Positions 11,484 through 23,856 of a stretch of 54,269 nucleotides of DNA are shown piece by piece; within the stretch, counting starts at the first letter, position 1; each line of letters starts with the position of its first letter. Both the position numbers and the translations under genes were made by a program. This DNA comes from Branchiostoma floridae (Eukaryota; Chordata; Leptocardii; Amphioxiformes; Branchiostomatidae). A model generated the notes under the pieces. It worked only from the letters and a program-made list of their open reading frames with translations. It was not told the origin of the DNA and made no database searches. The stretch covers positions 5,691,541 to 5,745,809 of the forward strand of contig NC_049987.1 in NCBI RefSeq assembly GCF_000003815.2, given 5' to 3'.

Positions 11484-12125
11484 TCAACTGCCTGTGGCTG
11501 GTATACATACGGCTTCTTTCGTTTCTTGGAGCTTTCTGTGAAATCTAAAATATTTTTTTAATGAAAGTACAAGGTAATATTCATAAAAACACTCAGAGTT
11601 CTGGAAGAGGGAGTTTTAGTAGTCAATCGCCTGTGGCTGGAAAATACGGTTTCATTTGTTTCTTCTTGAGATTTATGTGGGATCTAAAACATTTTTTAAG
11701 AAAGTACAAGGAAGTATGAAAAAATGCCGGAAGAAAGATTGGAGTTCTTGAAGATTTCTTGATCCTCCCTTTTAAAGGGGAAGGACGAGAGGAATACTAA
11801 TGCGCCAGTGAAACAAGTTGGTGCCCGCGGCTTGCCTGGAGTTGCTTTTGTGAAATCTAAAAAGCTTTTCCGGGGACGAAAGTGCAAGTCGAATAAAGGG
11901 TTTATAAGAGGATCAAGGCCCGAGAACGAAGGAAGATGACCATCAATCCTTTCTTGTCAAGTTAAAAGGAAGACGGAGAATCTTAATGCCTTAATGCCTT
12001 TCATCAGCACGGGTCGTGCTATGAGTTTTCCTTGGTTCCCGGGGCTTTTGCGGGGATTTTCCTGGAGAGAAGGTGTAAATCGTATCATGGATTCATGAGA
12101 ATATCAGAACTCTGGGGCCGAGGGG
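11484..12125. repeat. Decayed tandem array, ~4 units of about 150 bp
   Basis: Units begin near 11484, 11626, 11785 and 11980. Shared blocks are GCCTGTGGCTGG, GTTTCTT.GAG.TTT.TGTG, AATCTAAAA.TTTTT and GAAAGTACAAG. Divergence is high, especially in units 3 and 4. Non-coding. Confidence 0.65.
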
Positions 12126-12737
12126 TCCAACCCTGCACACGTCAAGTCTGGGGTTCATCCTTAGACACGTCAACTCTGCTGGGGGGGATGGAGCGATTAT
12201 TGAAATAACGGATTGACCTTCTTACATCATCATGTAAAGGCATACGTATGGTAGGTTCGGTTAATCTGACCAAACTCCACTTCCGTATCATGGTAATAGT
12301 ATTATTACTGTAATACTAGGTACTGGCGCATGCCACGCTAGTGAAAATCGCATGGTTTATGCTTAAGGGGAGGGACCAGAAAATGGGCCATGCGCAAAGG
12401 GTACCCTAGGGCTTTTTTTCCTGAAGTCAGTCTTTGGCCAATTGGCCAGTGGTACAGGAAGAGTGTTCACTCTCCAAATTCAGAGAGAAACTGTGACCTT
12501 AGTTGACCTTAGAGGTGTAATAATGGATCTTCAAGGGCCTGGCGAGCAAGGTGTTATGGGTTGGTAGTTCAGAGGTCAGTGTTGCTTTAGTTTGAACAGC
12601 TGAAGTAAGAGATTTTGCCGAAATCGAACCTCCATGAAGTCGTATTTTTCCACGAACGGTCAGTAGACATGTTTAGCTATCCAGTGCTAGTAGAAAGGAA
12701 CTTTGGGAGGTTGAAATGAGTTTTGAAGCCCTTCTTT

Positions 12738-12738
12738 G

Positions 12739-12789
<51 letters not shown>
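12738..12789. repeat. (TA)n(TG)n microsatellite
   Basis: Uninterrupted TA then TG dinucleotides. They also explain the Thr-His-rich open frame on the minus strand. Confidence 0.97.
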
Positions 12790-13082
12790 TTTTGTACAGA
12801 AAGCACTGACAGCTAGTTTTGGTGGTTTCTCCCGTCAAGTGTAATGAGTCAGCTGATTTCGTTTGCCCAGACCATGACGATAACATATACTGACGAAACT
12901 CATTCAAAAGGAAGTAAAATACACTCTCAAGTCAAAGGTGAAGAGTGCTTTCGGGTAGATAATTGTGAAGTCATTTGTGCACATTTACCAAAAGGATAAT
13001 AGCTGATTTAAGTGTTGTCGTGACATAGCCGTGAAGATTTTGAAGAGACACTAACAGTAGCGGAATTAATGATGCTACAGGC

Positions 13083-13515
13083 TAGGGCTGGGTACCGGTA
13101 CAGAAAATTCAGGTCCAGGTCTGGTTCAGGTCCAGAGGATCAGGTCCAGGTCCGGACCTGACCCTGGACCTGATGCAGTATGACTCATGACAATGGTCCA
13201 TTTCACTGCAAAGAAATCTGTTTGGTGGAGCACTCGACTCAAACTGGCGTTTTAAAATAGAACAACTATAACTGCACCTGTACGATTGACTGTAAAACTT
13301 GGTAGAAATGACTATAAAATCTTCTCTACTTCACTCTTGTTATTTTCTTCCACCTGCAAGCACCAAAACGTGTGAATGTCTGACCAAACAATCTGTTAAT
13401 TTTCTGATAGGTCCAACATCCGGTTCACCTAATTTCATCAGGTCCGGTTTTTCTGGACCGGTCCAATAAGAAAAACCGGTTTTGTACCGGTACACTGTAC
13501 CGATACCCAGCCCTA
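13083..13515. mobile_element. hAT-like non-autonomous transposon, 433 bp, 8-bp target duplication
   Basis: The 8-base direct repeat CTACAGGC lies at 13075-13082 and 13516-13523. Ends are TAGGGCTGGGTACCGGTACA / diverged complement, with further inner inverted ACCGG and CAGGTCC motifs. An 8-bp duplication and a TAGGGCTGGG-type end are hallmarks of hAT elements. No transposase inside. Confidence 0.9.
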
Positions 13516-13523
13516 CTACAGGC

Positions 13524-15299
13524 ACATTAAAACTCCGCAGATGTTTTAGACATAGCTAAGCAGACAATGATATTCACCGCGACAAGGTAGAGCTTCCCCA
13601 AGGTCAAATAATTATGAGGGATAATCTTTATCAATTGAACGAGCCACATGCAATGTTTTTATAATTAGCTAAAGTATCTCTACCATTATGAAACTAAGCC
13701 ACCATGACGAGACAACGACTTTCTTCCCAGACGCCCTGGTACGCTGTTTGTGTGTAAATCCCCGACATCGCTATCCCATTGTTAGAATGATAGAGAACGA
13801 CGTCAAGAATAGAACATTGAATGTGGAGCGCGATCGAACTCATTACGCCTCGGCTCGCGCGATAGGCATCGGAATAGAAATAAAGCTCATATATTCTATA
13901 GCCTTCAAAGCGACAGAAAAGCGTAGCGCCAGGTGCATCGGCATGGTGATGGTATGGAAACAACATAAAACGTGTGTCTGGGCCTAAAGGAGTAATGAAA
14001 ATCGTTCCGTTCCAGCTTGCGTATTGTGACACGGACGGGGCGTCAAGTGTATCGCCTTTCATGGTGGATATTTACGTACTTTGCTATGACAAAATGATGG
14101 ATAGTGTATTCTTGATTACGCAGAAATGCCAGTCTTCTGTAGGCAAAGGAAGCACTCACAACCGCAACACGCGCTTAACTACAAAAGAACATACGCTGAA
14201 TGCCAGGGTTATGCTCATAAGCCGTAAATATCATAAGCCGTTTGGCAGGGAACATTCTCCCGTTAGTTCTACTTGGCATCACACCGTGAGTCTCGGCACC
14301 GTTATCTGATCGTTACTCCCCGAAATGTTCCGTCTACCGTGGTCACGAATTTGTCACGGTATATTCCAATAACGGCAGAACTATCTAGTGCTGCATAGAT
14401 AAGTACACACAGGCGCGCCAGGATTTCTCGCATTGTAAAGCAGAAACACAAAGTACGGAAATACTTCCAAGCGTGAACGTGACTTGTTAAGTCGGATGGG
14501 TTTTCCCTGACACTGGGTAATCCAATAGATTAATGTTACGACTGCTGTGGGCGTATATAATTGATAACTGCGCCTCATCCCTTGAATAGAGGATCCTCTA
14601 CCGTAAAACTCACATTGGCAAGCGATTACAACTTCCACTTTGGAAAGCAGGCACAGGAAACAGCGTTATGGAACAGTTTACGATGTCACAAGCAATTCCT
14701 TCCCGTTTTTCATCCCATTAACATCGGAGGTATTGTTTTGGGTGTGTCTCATTTTGTTTCCATATGTTTTGGGCCAACCTTAGTTAAGAACCTCGAGATG
14801 AATCCTAATGATATTTTGTATGTGGGTTGGTCTTTAGAAGACGACGCTTAACGTCAATTTGGATTCCTCTGACGGAATTACGTTGCATTGCAGCAGAACC
14901 TCCTGATTTTGTATCTTTTGTCCTTGACTTTGGATGTTTCCGTGGCAGATAGCTCTTACTGAGAGGTATAGGTTATGGTCGCATACCCGCGTGTTTTTTA
15001 TAAGGCGAATGAGACCCTACTTTCGCTTCTCCTCCAGCGGTGATTTCGGAGTCGCTGAGCCGGAGCCGCTGCGCCCGTGGGAGTGCGAACGTGAAAAGTC
15101 ACGGTCGGCCTTGCTGGTAATCTTTGGGGCACATCTGCAGGCGCTACTGTACTATCTGCCCCCGGCATGTCCTATCAATTGTTTCCACACGGAACCAGAC
15201 GTGTGCGGAGTTCTGATTAGAGTACACTCCTCATCGCATAGCTTCGTCAGCTCGTAAACAAATCCACTCTCACCTCATTTCCAAGGCTGAAAGCAATCC
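13524..15299. other. No gene recognised
   Basis: Several open frames of 85-122 residues overlap on both strands (13688-14309), but none has recognisable motifs or splice context. Composition becomes less AT-rich toward 15.0-15.3 kb, near the Ig gene start. Confidence 0.3.
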
Positions 15300-15712
15300 G
15301 CCCGTCGGCAATTTCTAAACAAAAGTACGTGAATGTACACGTAAATGTATGTTGTCGCCCTGGAGTGAGTAGCTGGGCGTTAATGCACGGGCGTTAGCGG
15401 TCACGTGGCGTCACTAGGGAACCGCGCAGCCAGAACCGGGAGATCCCGCCAGTCGGAATCAACTGGCAGCTCCGCACCGGTTCTGAAACTGCAGATCTAT
15501 AATTCAATTTTCTCGGCATGATGACTCCGATTAGATCGGGATGAGGGATAACTTTGGAAGGATCACTGGTGCGATTCCGTCCTCAAAAACCACCGTTTCT
15601 CGTTACAGACCGGACGCCTGCTTTAGAGCGGCACACGCTCCTGGATTCTGCCTCCGCACTCGGCGGTGAACCTTCATCGGAGTAAGTCGGCGGCAGGGAC
15701 GGACGGTTCGCG
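15300..15712 (+). promoter_or_regulatory. Candidate 5' UTR / promoter region of the Ig gene
   Basis: GC-richer sequence just upstream of the signal-peptide exon. It holds a CACGTG E-box at 15402-15407 and upstream ATGs at about 15519-15524. No TATA box or initiator stands out, and the transcription start cannot be placed. The call rests mainly on position. Confidence 0.3.
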
Positions 15713-15767
15713 ATGTGGGCCCCGCTGGTTTTCGTTGTAGCTCTGACGCTGCTCCCCATGCAGAAAG
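15713..15767 (+). CDS. Exon 1: start codon and signal peptide
   Basis: Encodes MWAPLVFVVALTLLPMQK and the first base of an Ala codon. An in-frame TAA lies ten codons upstream (15683-15685), so this ATG opens the frame. The exon ends AAAG|GTACGT, a strong donor, in phase 1. Joined to exon 2 it gives a hydrophobic core and a likely signal-peptidase site after ...MQKAFA, before SQTPSYQ. The ATG context (TTCGCG-ATG-T) is weak. The exact phase and signal-peptide fit with exon 2 is the main support for joining exons almost 31 kb apart; a transcript would settle it. Confidence 0.78.
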
Positions 15768-18700
15768 GTACGTTTTAGCATTTCCTATTGCGTGAGAAAT
15801 ATCTACATTCTCTACGATATCAGAATGATCGTTGTTACCGTCTTCACTAGTGGAATCCGGTATATTAATTCTGTGCTAGACTGTTGACTATGGTTTTGTT
15901 GACGCTGTTTCTGCGGTGAAAGGACACCGTATAATTCTTATCATTGTAGTTCTGCGAAATCCCATGTATTTTCTGTAAGAGGTTTGAAAATAACGATCAC
16001 TATTGTCTAAATTGTTGAGAAATGGTTGTTTTTGCCCACGGTGCCGAACTGCGTGCAGCTGTGTTCTGTCCATGGTTCTGATATGCAGGCTGCTGTTCTG
16101 CCATCTCCTCGCCTTTCTTCACCGGTCGTAAAACGCCTTGTTGGTCTTTCGCTGATCCAATGATGACAGTCTGAGTAGCTTAGCACTGACTCCTGCCGTA
16201 TATCGATCAGGCAGCCGCTCTGTATACGTGACAATTAGTGGGGAAGTCGAAAATCTCCGCAGTTCTTTCATTACCGTATACGTCTCAATCAACGCATGGA
16301 AACGCGGGAAAAGAACGGTCACCGCATATCCATTCTTGGGCGGTAACGACTATTACAGCATCCGTTACTCTTACCAAGCACACAATCCCTTAGGCTATAT
16401 CTGGTTCACACTTTTTAACCTATTTGCACAATACCCGCCTTCCATATTGTTTTCTTGGCCCGGTTGTTTCGTAATATTACATGCTCATAAATATTCTTCA
16501 CAAGTTTCCATAGGGAAATAAACGGAAGCATAAAACAATACAGGCAGCCCATATTTTGCCCTTCCGGGGTGCGATTCCTAGCCCTCGGTGTCACCAAGTG
16601 CCCTAGATCCTTCATGTATCCAACACCATACATCCTCATGTATCACACGGCGTATGGATCGTTTAACTCCCGTTGTTCCCGAGCTTTATCATTTGATACC
16701 GAAGGGTACGGGACATCCATAAAATTTGATTGAATTGCGGATCGAGGTCGTCGTTCGTAGCGGTTGTTGTGAGAGACATGCACATTGCATGGGGGGCTCT
16801 TAACGTGTGTGTCAGCAAACACTTTCATTTGAAAGCCTAGCTGGATTAGCTGTATGGTAAAATAAAACGGAGCTGCGCACTTTTGACGTTCGTAATAGCA
16901 CTGGTTCGTAACGTCGGCACTCCCTGTTGTCGGGCCTTGGGTATAATCTAAAAGGACGCTTGTGTTTTGCAATAGGGCTTTCATTGGGTATTGTGGGACG
17001 CGGGTTCTCGCAGTAGAAAGAAATGGGGCCAAGGCACATGTGCACACAGGTATTACCACAGTCTGCACCGCCTACTTACAGTCCTATGTAGCTTCCTACG
17101 AATATCCCTCCGCTACGGGACCCCTGAAGCCTGTCAACCTAGTTGTACACACGAAATTACTTAAAGGCCCTATGTTCGTTGTTGAAACCCATAGAGACGT
17201 CATTAGAGGATTTCAGCTCCTGCTAGCACCGGCAAGAGTCGCCTCATTGGGGCTGTCTTCCCTTTATTGTTTGACATGAAATCTGCTGGCTGAACTATCA
17301 AGAGATCTGTGAAATGTATCTCCATAACATTGCCTTGCCTGTAGGTCAAGAGGAACTGTTGAATATACTGCAGCTTTTAGTTATCGAGGGACGGCCTGTA
17401 CATTGGCATTAAGATCTCACGGTAGATGCGTTGCCTGAGCGCAAATTTCGTACTCACAAAGGACGACTTTATTTGATGGATTTATTGAACTGGTAGACGG
17501 TTGCTTAAAAGCATAATAATGAGGTCACGGGTGGCGCCTTAGGCTGAGGGACTTATATATAGATTAAAGATCTAAAACAGTTGCCGGAGGTGCGTAGTGT
17601 TTTATATATCTACTGACATTCGGCTATGCGCCGCCTTGCGTGAATGCTAGGGGTGCCTGCGAGATAAACTTGGCAAAGTCTAAAGTTCTTAAAGGAAAAG
17701 TACTGCAGGCCGCCTAATCCTTAAGGTGACTCTTGTACACGTGAAGAGAATGGTAAAAATCTTCACTAAGCATAACTATTGTGGTTTTGGTCGCATCAAA
17801 AATACTGGCTGAAAGCGTACCTAAAGGTAGATAGATTACCATAGGGCAAGGAATAACGTTCTTAGGCCTTAGACCGAAATAGCCACGGGCCCCTCAGTCA
17901 TATGGATTACTTCAGAGTGCATAGAGAAAACGATAAAGACCTATGATAAGAAACCAAATCGCAGCTTTCTTAGCTTTCAAAATGCCGGTTTAAATCGCGC
18001 ATTTAAAAGCAATGTAGGGTAAACGCTGAGAAAAATCCCCATCTTCTCACTTCTTAGGAGAAAACTACCTTGAGTCGCTGAAGCCAAAGGGGCACGCTTG
18101 GAGAGAATTATAGAGAAGAAAGTTTCTTAAGGACGGAGATCATGGGTTTATGAGCGTTGGAAAAGTTTCGTGAAGGCGTACAAAGGAATCTTAGAGAACC
18201 ACAAGGGCACGGCTTAGTGTTTTGAGTTCTAAGTCGGAAGATAGCTTGGGTCACCAAAGCCTTCGGGGTACTAGCGCGTGTACAGAATGATGAGCAAGCA
18301 TAGATGTACCTCGAAAACATTCCTAGGTGTATTCAATGAATACCTGGAAAGAATGGTAAAACCGTACGTTAACCGCGCGCGACTCTCTAATTAGCATGAG
18401 AATTGTCGGAAAACTGGAACGAAAGATTCTGGACGACCTTTACACGTACTACAGGTTCAAGAACCTAGCTAAGATATTAGCTCCAAAGACGACTCTTCAT
18501 CACGAGTCACTGTGCGTCTTGATTTCATCCTTGAGATTTCCCTCGACGCTTTCTTCAAGGCCTTCGTGGTCACTTAGTGTTTCGAAGATATCATTTGTTG
18601 CTGCGCCATGACTCTCCTTGGCCGCGCCAGTTCAACGAGGCAAGGCATTCCCCCTGGAGGTTAAGAAGGGAATTTCAAACGTTTTCCGTCTGAGAGGCTG

Positions 18701-21700
18701 AGTCGATCCCGCGGAAAGGAACTGCATGATTAGAGTGACACAGGGCGACTTTGCCCCCGGCACAGACATCCGGGCACCGCGGTAATCCTACTACATCTAG
18801 TCATCTGGCAAGACGGGTGATTTCTGCGGTGTTGCGGCAACTGAACCACAAATCCTTTCATCTTGTTAACATGCTGCCGCGCATTTGCGTCAACCGAGAA
18901 TCAGGCGTGGATGAAGTCGGGTAAGCAGGTTGAAAGGGGAAGGGAGATGCGACATTTTTCTTTAAGCAAGACGGAAACAAGATTGTCTCGGTGCCATAAC
19001 CGCAAACTACACCGCAATTATGTACTGTGAATTGACTTGAAAGAGTAATGAAAGGGTGACGATGATGATGTTAAGGGTTATTTTATTGCCATTGTTGAGA
19101 AAGCTTCCTTCAAGACCATTTAGGGGATTTGGCAGACACTTCTAGCTTTTTAAAGAACGGTGTTTGGTAAGATGGCTCATGTATGGTAACTGAACCATAA
19201 ATCCTTTCATCTTGTTAGCATGCTGGCGCGTATTTGCATCAAAGACGCATCAGCCGTAGACGGAGCCATATAAGGGGGTTGAGAAGGGGAAGGAGATGCG
19301 GGATTTGCTTCCAAGCTTGCAGGAAATGAGATTGTTCCAGAGCTGTAAAGTTCCACAAACTGAGGCCTGATCATGTACTGCAGATTGACTTTGAGGTGAA
19401 AGACAAGGATGACAGTAGTAGACAAAGGGTTACTTCGCTGATAGTATTGAGTAAAACGAATAAGAATTATTTTAAGCTCCTTATTGGAACATTTTTGGTC
19501 AGGGCACGTTTCAAAAGATTGCTTCCATACACCAAAAGCAGTTACTCAAGCAACTGGATATGACTGGAACTGATTTTGAAATTATCAGTCTTTCGTCAGT
19601 GATTGTTTTCCATAATATTCCATATTTGTTGTCAAGGTTTATGAAAACGCTTCATTGCTATGTAAGTTTGCCAATATCAGTACATCCTGACATGATCGAT
19701 CGTCCTGTGACGGCCACAAGGCAGTACTTGAAAGAAAAGGTATTACAATGAGTGACGTTTTCCTCGGAGGGGAGCCGCCGTAGACGTTCTCACTCCATCA
19801 ACGGCGTCTGGGAGCGTCCTTGTACGTTCCTCTGTCGCCAGGGATGTGAACAAGTCTGTTAGCGCCGCCGGACATCGATTTGTCAGCGTGGACCGCCTGA
19901 TGAGGTGATCTGCAGACCGAGCATCTTTTTTCTCTGGTCGTTCAGCAAATATTACGTTGCACGTTTCGCGTTTTTCCCTTGATGTAAATTACGTGGTGGA
20001 TTTTATTTGCAATCTCGGTTAAGGTTAGAATACTCATCGTAGAAGATGAAGACTGAAGAAGACTTTTGAAACGGGGATGCATTTGCCAAAGTGTCGTTTC
20101 ATTTGTCCTGGTGCATGTACGTTTTGTTATATCCCCCATTTTCGGTCAAGCTCCCGGTAATCATATACATAGTGAGGAGATCCTGAACAAAGTATCGACG
20201 TGACCGTGCAGAATGTCCTCCCTAGCTTTGCAGACAACGAAAAGAGCGAAGAGAGGACCATCGATCACGTTGGCGACGTCTCTTCTCTTTCTCCCGTGCA
20301 GGTGACATTAGAATGATTTATAGGTTCGCAAGGCGGTGAAAAGATAGAGCTCGGGAGCTTTGACCTCTCGCCACGGCGACCTCAAGGATTCCGATTTTTC
20401 GTATTGATAGGGAAGCTGTGAAGACTGACCTTACCGAAAATCGACTTTAGTTCCCGCTAACCTTCAGCGTTTTAGGTCACCAGCGGGGGATAGACCTTTG
20501 CAGAGGTAAGCGAAGATGGCAAATGCGGCGACTGATGCAGCAATGAGCAATCACACTGCCCTTGTAACATCGCCAACAGGCTAGGCCACAGGCGACCAGG
20601 GGTCAGGTTGTAAGCCAAGAGTGCAAAGGAAAAATGAAACGGTGTGGATGTTTTCGGAATACGGTGTGGGTGTTGTTGGAATATGGATCTTGTTTGGGAG
20701 TCGTGTAAAGATAGGTGAAGGAGGGTCAGGATTGGTTTTGGAACCGTTCCATGTTCTTGATTGAATAATTTCAAAACAAATTTGATATGGCTTTGGATGT
20801 GCGTAGGGAACTCGATTTTTCTGATGTCATAGACTGAAAACTGACATTGCTGTATTTCAGTTCAACTGATTTGCATGCAGTTGGCGGCATTTACTCCTTC
20901 TTCAGAGTCGTTGAAAACTTATCAGCATCCATTTCTGGCAAAACATTCACTCTATCGTTATAACCAGCTCCTGAAATGAGGGACTTGCGACCAGACGTTG
21001 CAAATGTCCTGCCCACCATTAAGTAACGTGCCACACGACCTAATCTACCCATATGGTCCGCCATCTCACCCGTCGATATGGACCTTGTAATGGGCCATGT
21101 TCGGGACAGGGACACCACTAATGGCTTTACTCTGCACCTAATGTTCGACAACTTGGAGCGAATCCGAACTTGTGGAAAGTCTGTAGCGTGCCCTCTGGCC
21201 AGCTCCGGTCAAATTGGTCATTTCGGGTGGCGAAATAACGTCTTCCTCTCTCCTGATCCCGGCTGTTTCTGGCAATTGCCTCCGCCTGCGTTTGCTTTGA
21301 AGTCGATGGTACCATAATTCACTCCGACTAACGCTCGCGTCGTGGGCTGTATGTAATTGGGATCCTTTAAATTACACCTGGCTTGTGCGGTATTTTACCT
21401 CGTTTTAAGGTGAAGGATTTTAGTAAGATGTCTACATTTAGTCTGGACTGTGAGGTAAAGCTTTGGGCTCTGTTTGAGAAAATGCATTATTCACTCCGAC
21501 TGGCGCTTGCCTGTGTGTTATTCAAGATCGTAATCTTTGAATTGTATGGTGAATGTCTCATTATTCAAAATATATTTTGACGGTGAAGGACATGTGCAAA
21601 AGAAACTGGGCATAGCAAACTGTATAGTAACTGCACTACTTTTCATTAAAGTTTAGTCACTTTATTCTGGATAGCATTTGGGCTTCGTCACAATGAACGA

Positions 21701-23812
21701 TTCATTTAGGCCACAGCAAGTAAATTTTATGGATGACATCCTCTGCAGACTGCAAAAATAGTGCGATAGGGCGAAAAAAAACAAGATGGGTGAGAAAAAA
21801 AGGCACCATAAAGTTGTGATGACTGTTGTAGTAAGAAACATAACATGGTATCAGAGCCAACAAGGCATTCATTCCTGTATTCATGTACTGATGTGGTAAA
21901 AGTGACCTTAGTGTGGTAGACTGGCATCACCAACAAAGTTGGTAACCACACTCATAGCTTCCATATTGGTGTCACTTTTACAACCATGCAATAAGTTTTA
22001 TTTCTACAACTACAGTCCTGGGTACCTCGCAAGTGTCACTTCTACAAGTACAATCATTAGGCTACAACACAATATATCTGCTCATTTTGGTACTTGACCA
22101 TCCCTGCAGAAGAAAAAAATTCTTGTTTTTATTTCTGAAATCAGGTGAAAATTAATGCGCGCGCTGATGTCATCCATAAAATTTACTTGCTGTGGCCTTA
22201 CATATTGTGGGTACAGGATATTCTACGGAAACAAATGCAAAACTTCGTATGGCGTGTGTTTCTCTGTATTTAAAAACAAAGGGTGTATAGTATGCTTTTA
22301 ATGTGGTTTTAGCATAACCGCCATGGGCAAAAAAATTCCATATTTTCCGAGATGCATGGGTTTGTACAACAAAAGCAGGAACGTATTCTATAAACATAAT
22401 CTATTTTGCTGCCATGTAGCTTTTGCCGGCAGCCACGCTAGCGCTTTTTTCAGACCTCACTCAGGTGGTATTTAAGGCAGGGGCAGAATGTGAATTAAGG
22501 TGTGGGCGGGTAAAGGTGCAAGTCATAGCGATAGAATCTATCGATTTCCACCACCACAGCATCATCCTCCACAAACGGAGCCAGCCCTGGTAGTGTTATA
22601 GGTACATAACTTATGTATCACAGCGGGACCTCGACAGCCGGGATAAAGTTACGTAACAATGGGGGAAGATCTAAAGCCACAGTGATACCATCTATAAATC
22701 TCTCATTACCATAGTAACGTCGTCTAAGAAAGTTGGTGTGTTAAGATCAAAATTTATGTTTAGCAGTGGGGACTCGGCATCCGCGAGACAAAGTTACGTA
22801 ACGATGGGGAAAGAGATAGAGTCATAGATAACATTAATAAGTCTCTCATCGCCGTAGTAAAGCCGTTTAGGAAAGAACGGATTCTGAAGTTGGTCTGTTA
22901 AGATCAAAATTTATGTTGAGCAGTGGAAACTCGGAAGCTAGGTAACAGTCATCGGTAGCCAAGATATATAAAAATAGAGCACACCCATTGTGATATCTAT
23001 GGATTTCTCACAGCCGGTAACATCTATCATAAGTGAAAGGACGGATTCACGACTGGTTGCATATGGAGCAAGATTTATGTATCGCTGTATCACAAAAATG
23101 GGGGCACAGCCACTGCGATACTATCCGTAGATTTCTCACCATCTATTGAACATCATTCACAAAGGAAAGGACGGCTTCTGAACTGGTCCTGCAAAAAGGC
23201 AAAATATAAGTGCTGCGGCGGGAATTCAGAAGCTGCGCAACAATCACATGGAGCAAAGCCACATAACAATGGGGCACAGCCATTGTGATGGCTTCTATGT
23301 ATTAGTCACAACTGACGTTTACAGGTAGCACAGATAAAAGAACAGGTTCTGAACTGGTAGTGTTACGAGCAAAATTTATGTACCGCAGCAGCCTGAACTC
23401 GACACCTCGGCGAAATATAGACAAGCAAGCCACGTATTGGCATCTACAATGGGGGTAAGGCATTGCGATAGTATCTGTCGATTTCTCAGCACACAGTGTA
23501 ATCCGTAAATGAAGGGAGGGATTGAAAGCTGGGTTTGTTCAAAGGAAAATATATGTACCGCAGCGGGAACTCTGAAGGTAGACAAGAATCATACGAAGCG
23601 AAGTCACAAAACAATGGGGGTACAGCCATCGTGATACTATCTATAAATTCTCACAATTGTCGTTAACATCTTCGACGAAGGGAAGGGCAGTTCGAGGACA
23701 GAGTAGGGAGTATATGTAATATATGATGTAATATGAATTTATATGATGATGATGATGATGAAATTCATATATTACATATACTCGTCGTAGATGTCCCTTA
23801 CCTTCGTCGTAG

Positions 23813-23856
<44 letters not shown>

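Noticed and set aside
13688-14309. Overlapping open frames of 99-122 residues upstream of the Ig gene
   Set aside because: They lie on both strands in different phases without motifs; coding evidence is lacking.
16643-17068. 141-residue minus-strand open frame
   Set aside because: No recognisable motif, no splice context, and overlapping frames on both strands; consistent with chance in a lower-AT stretch.
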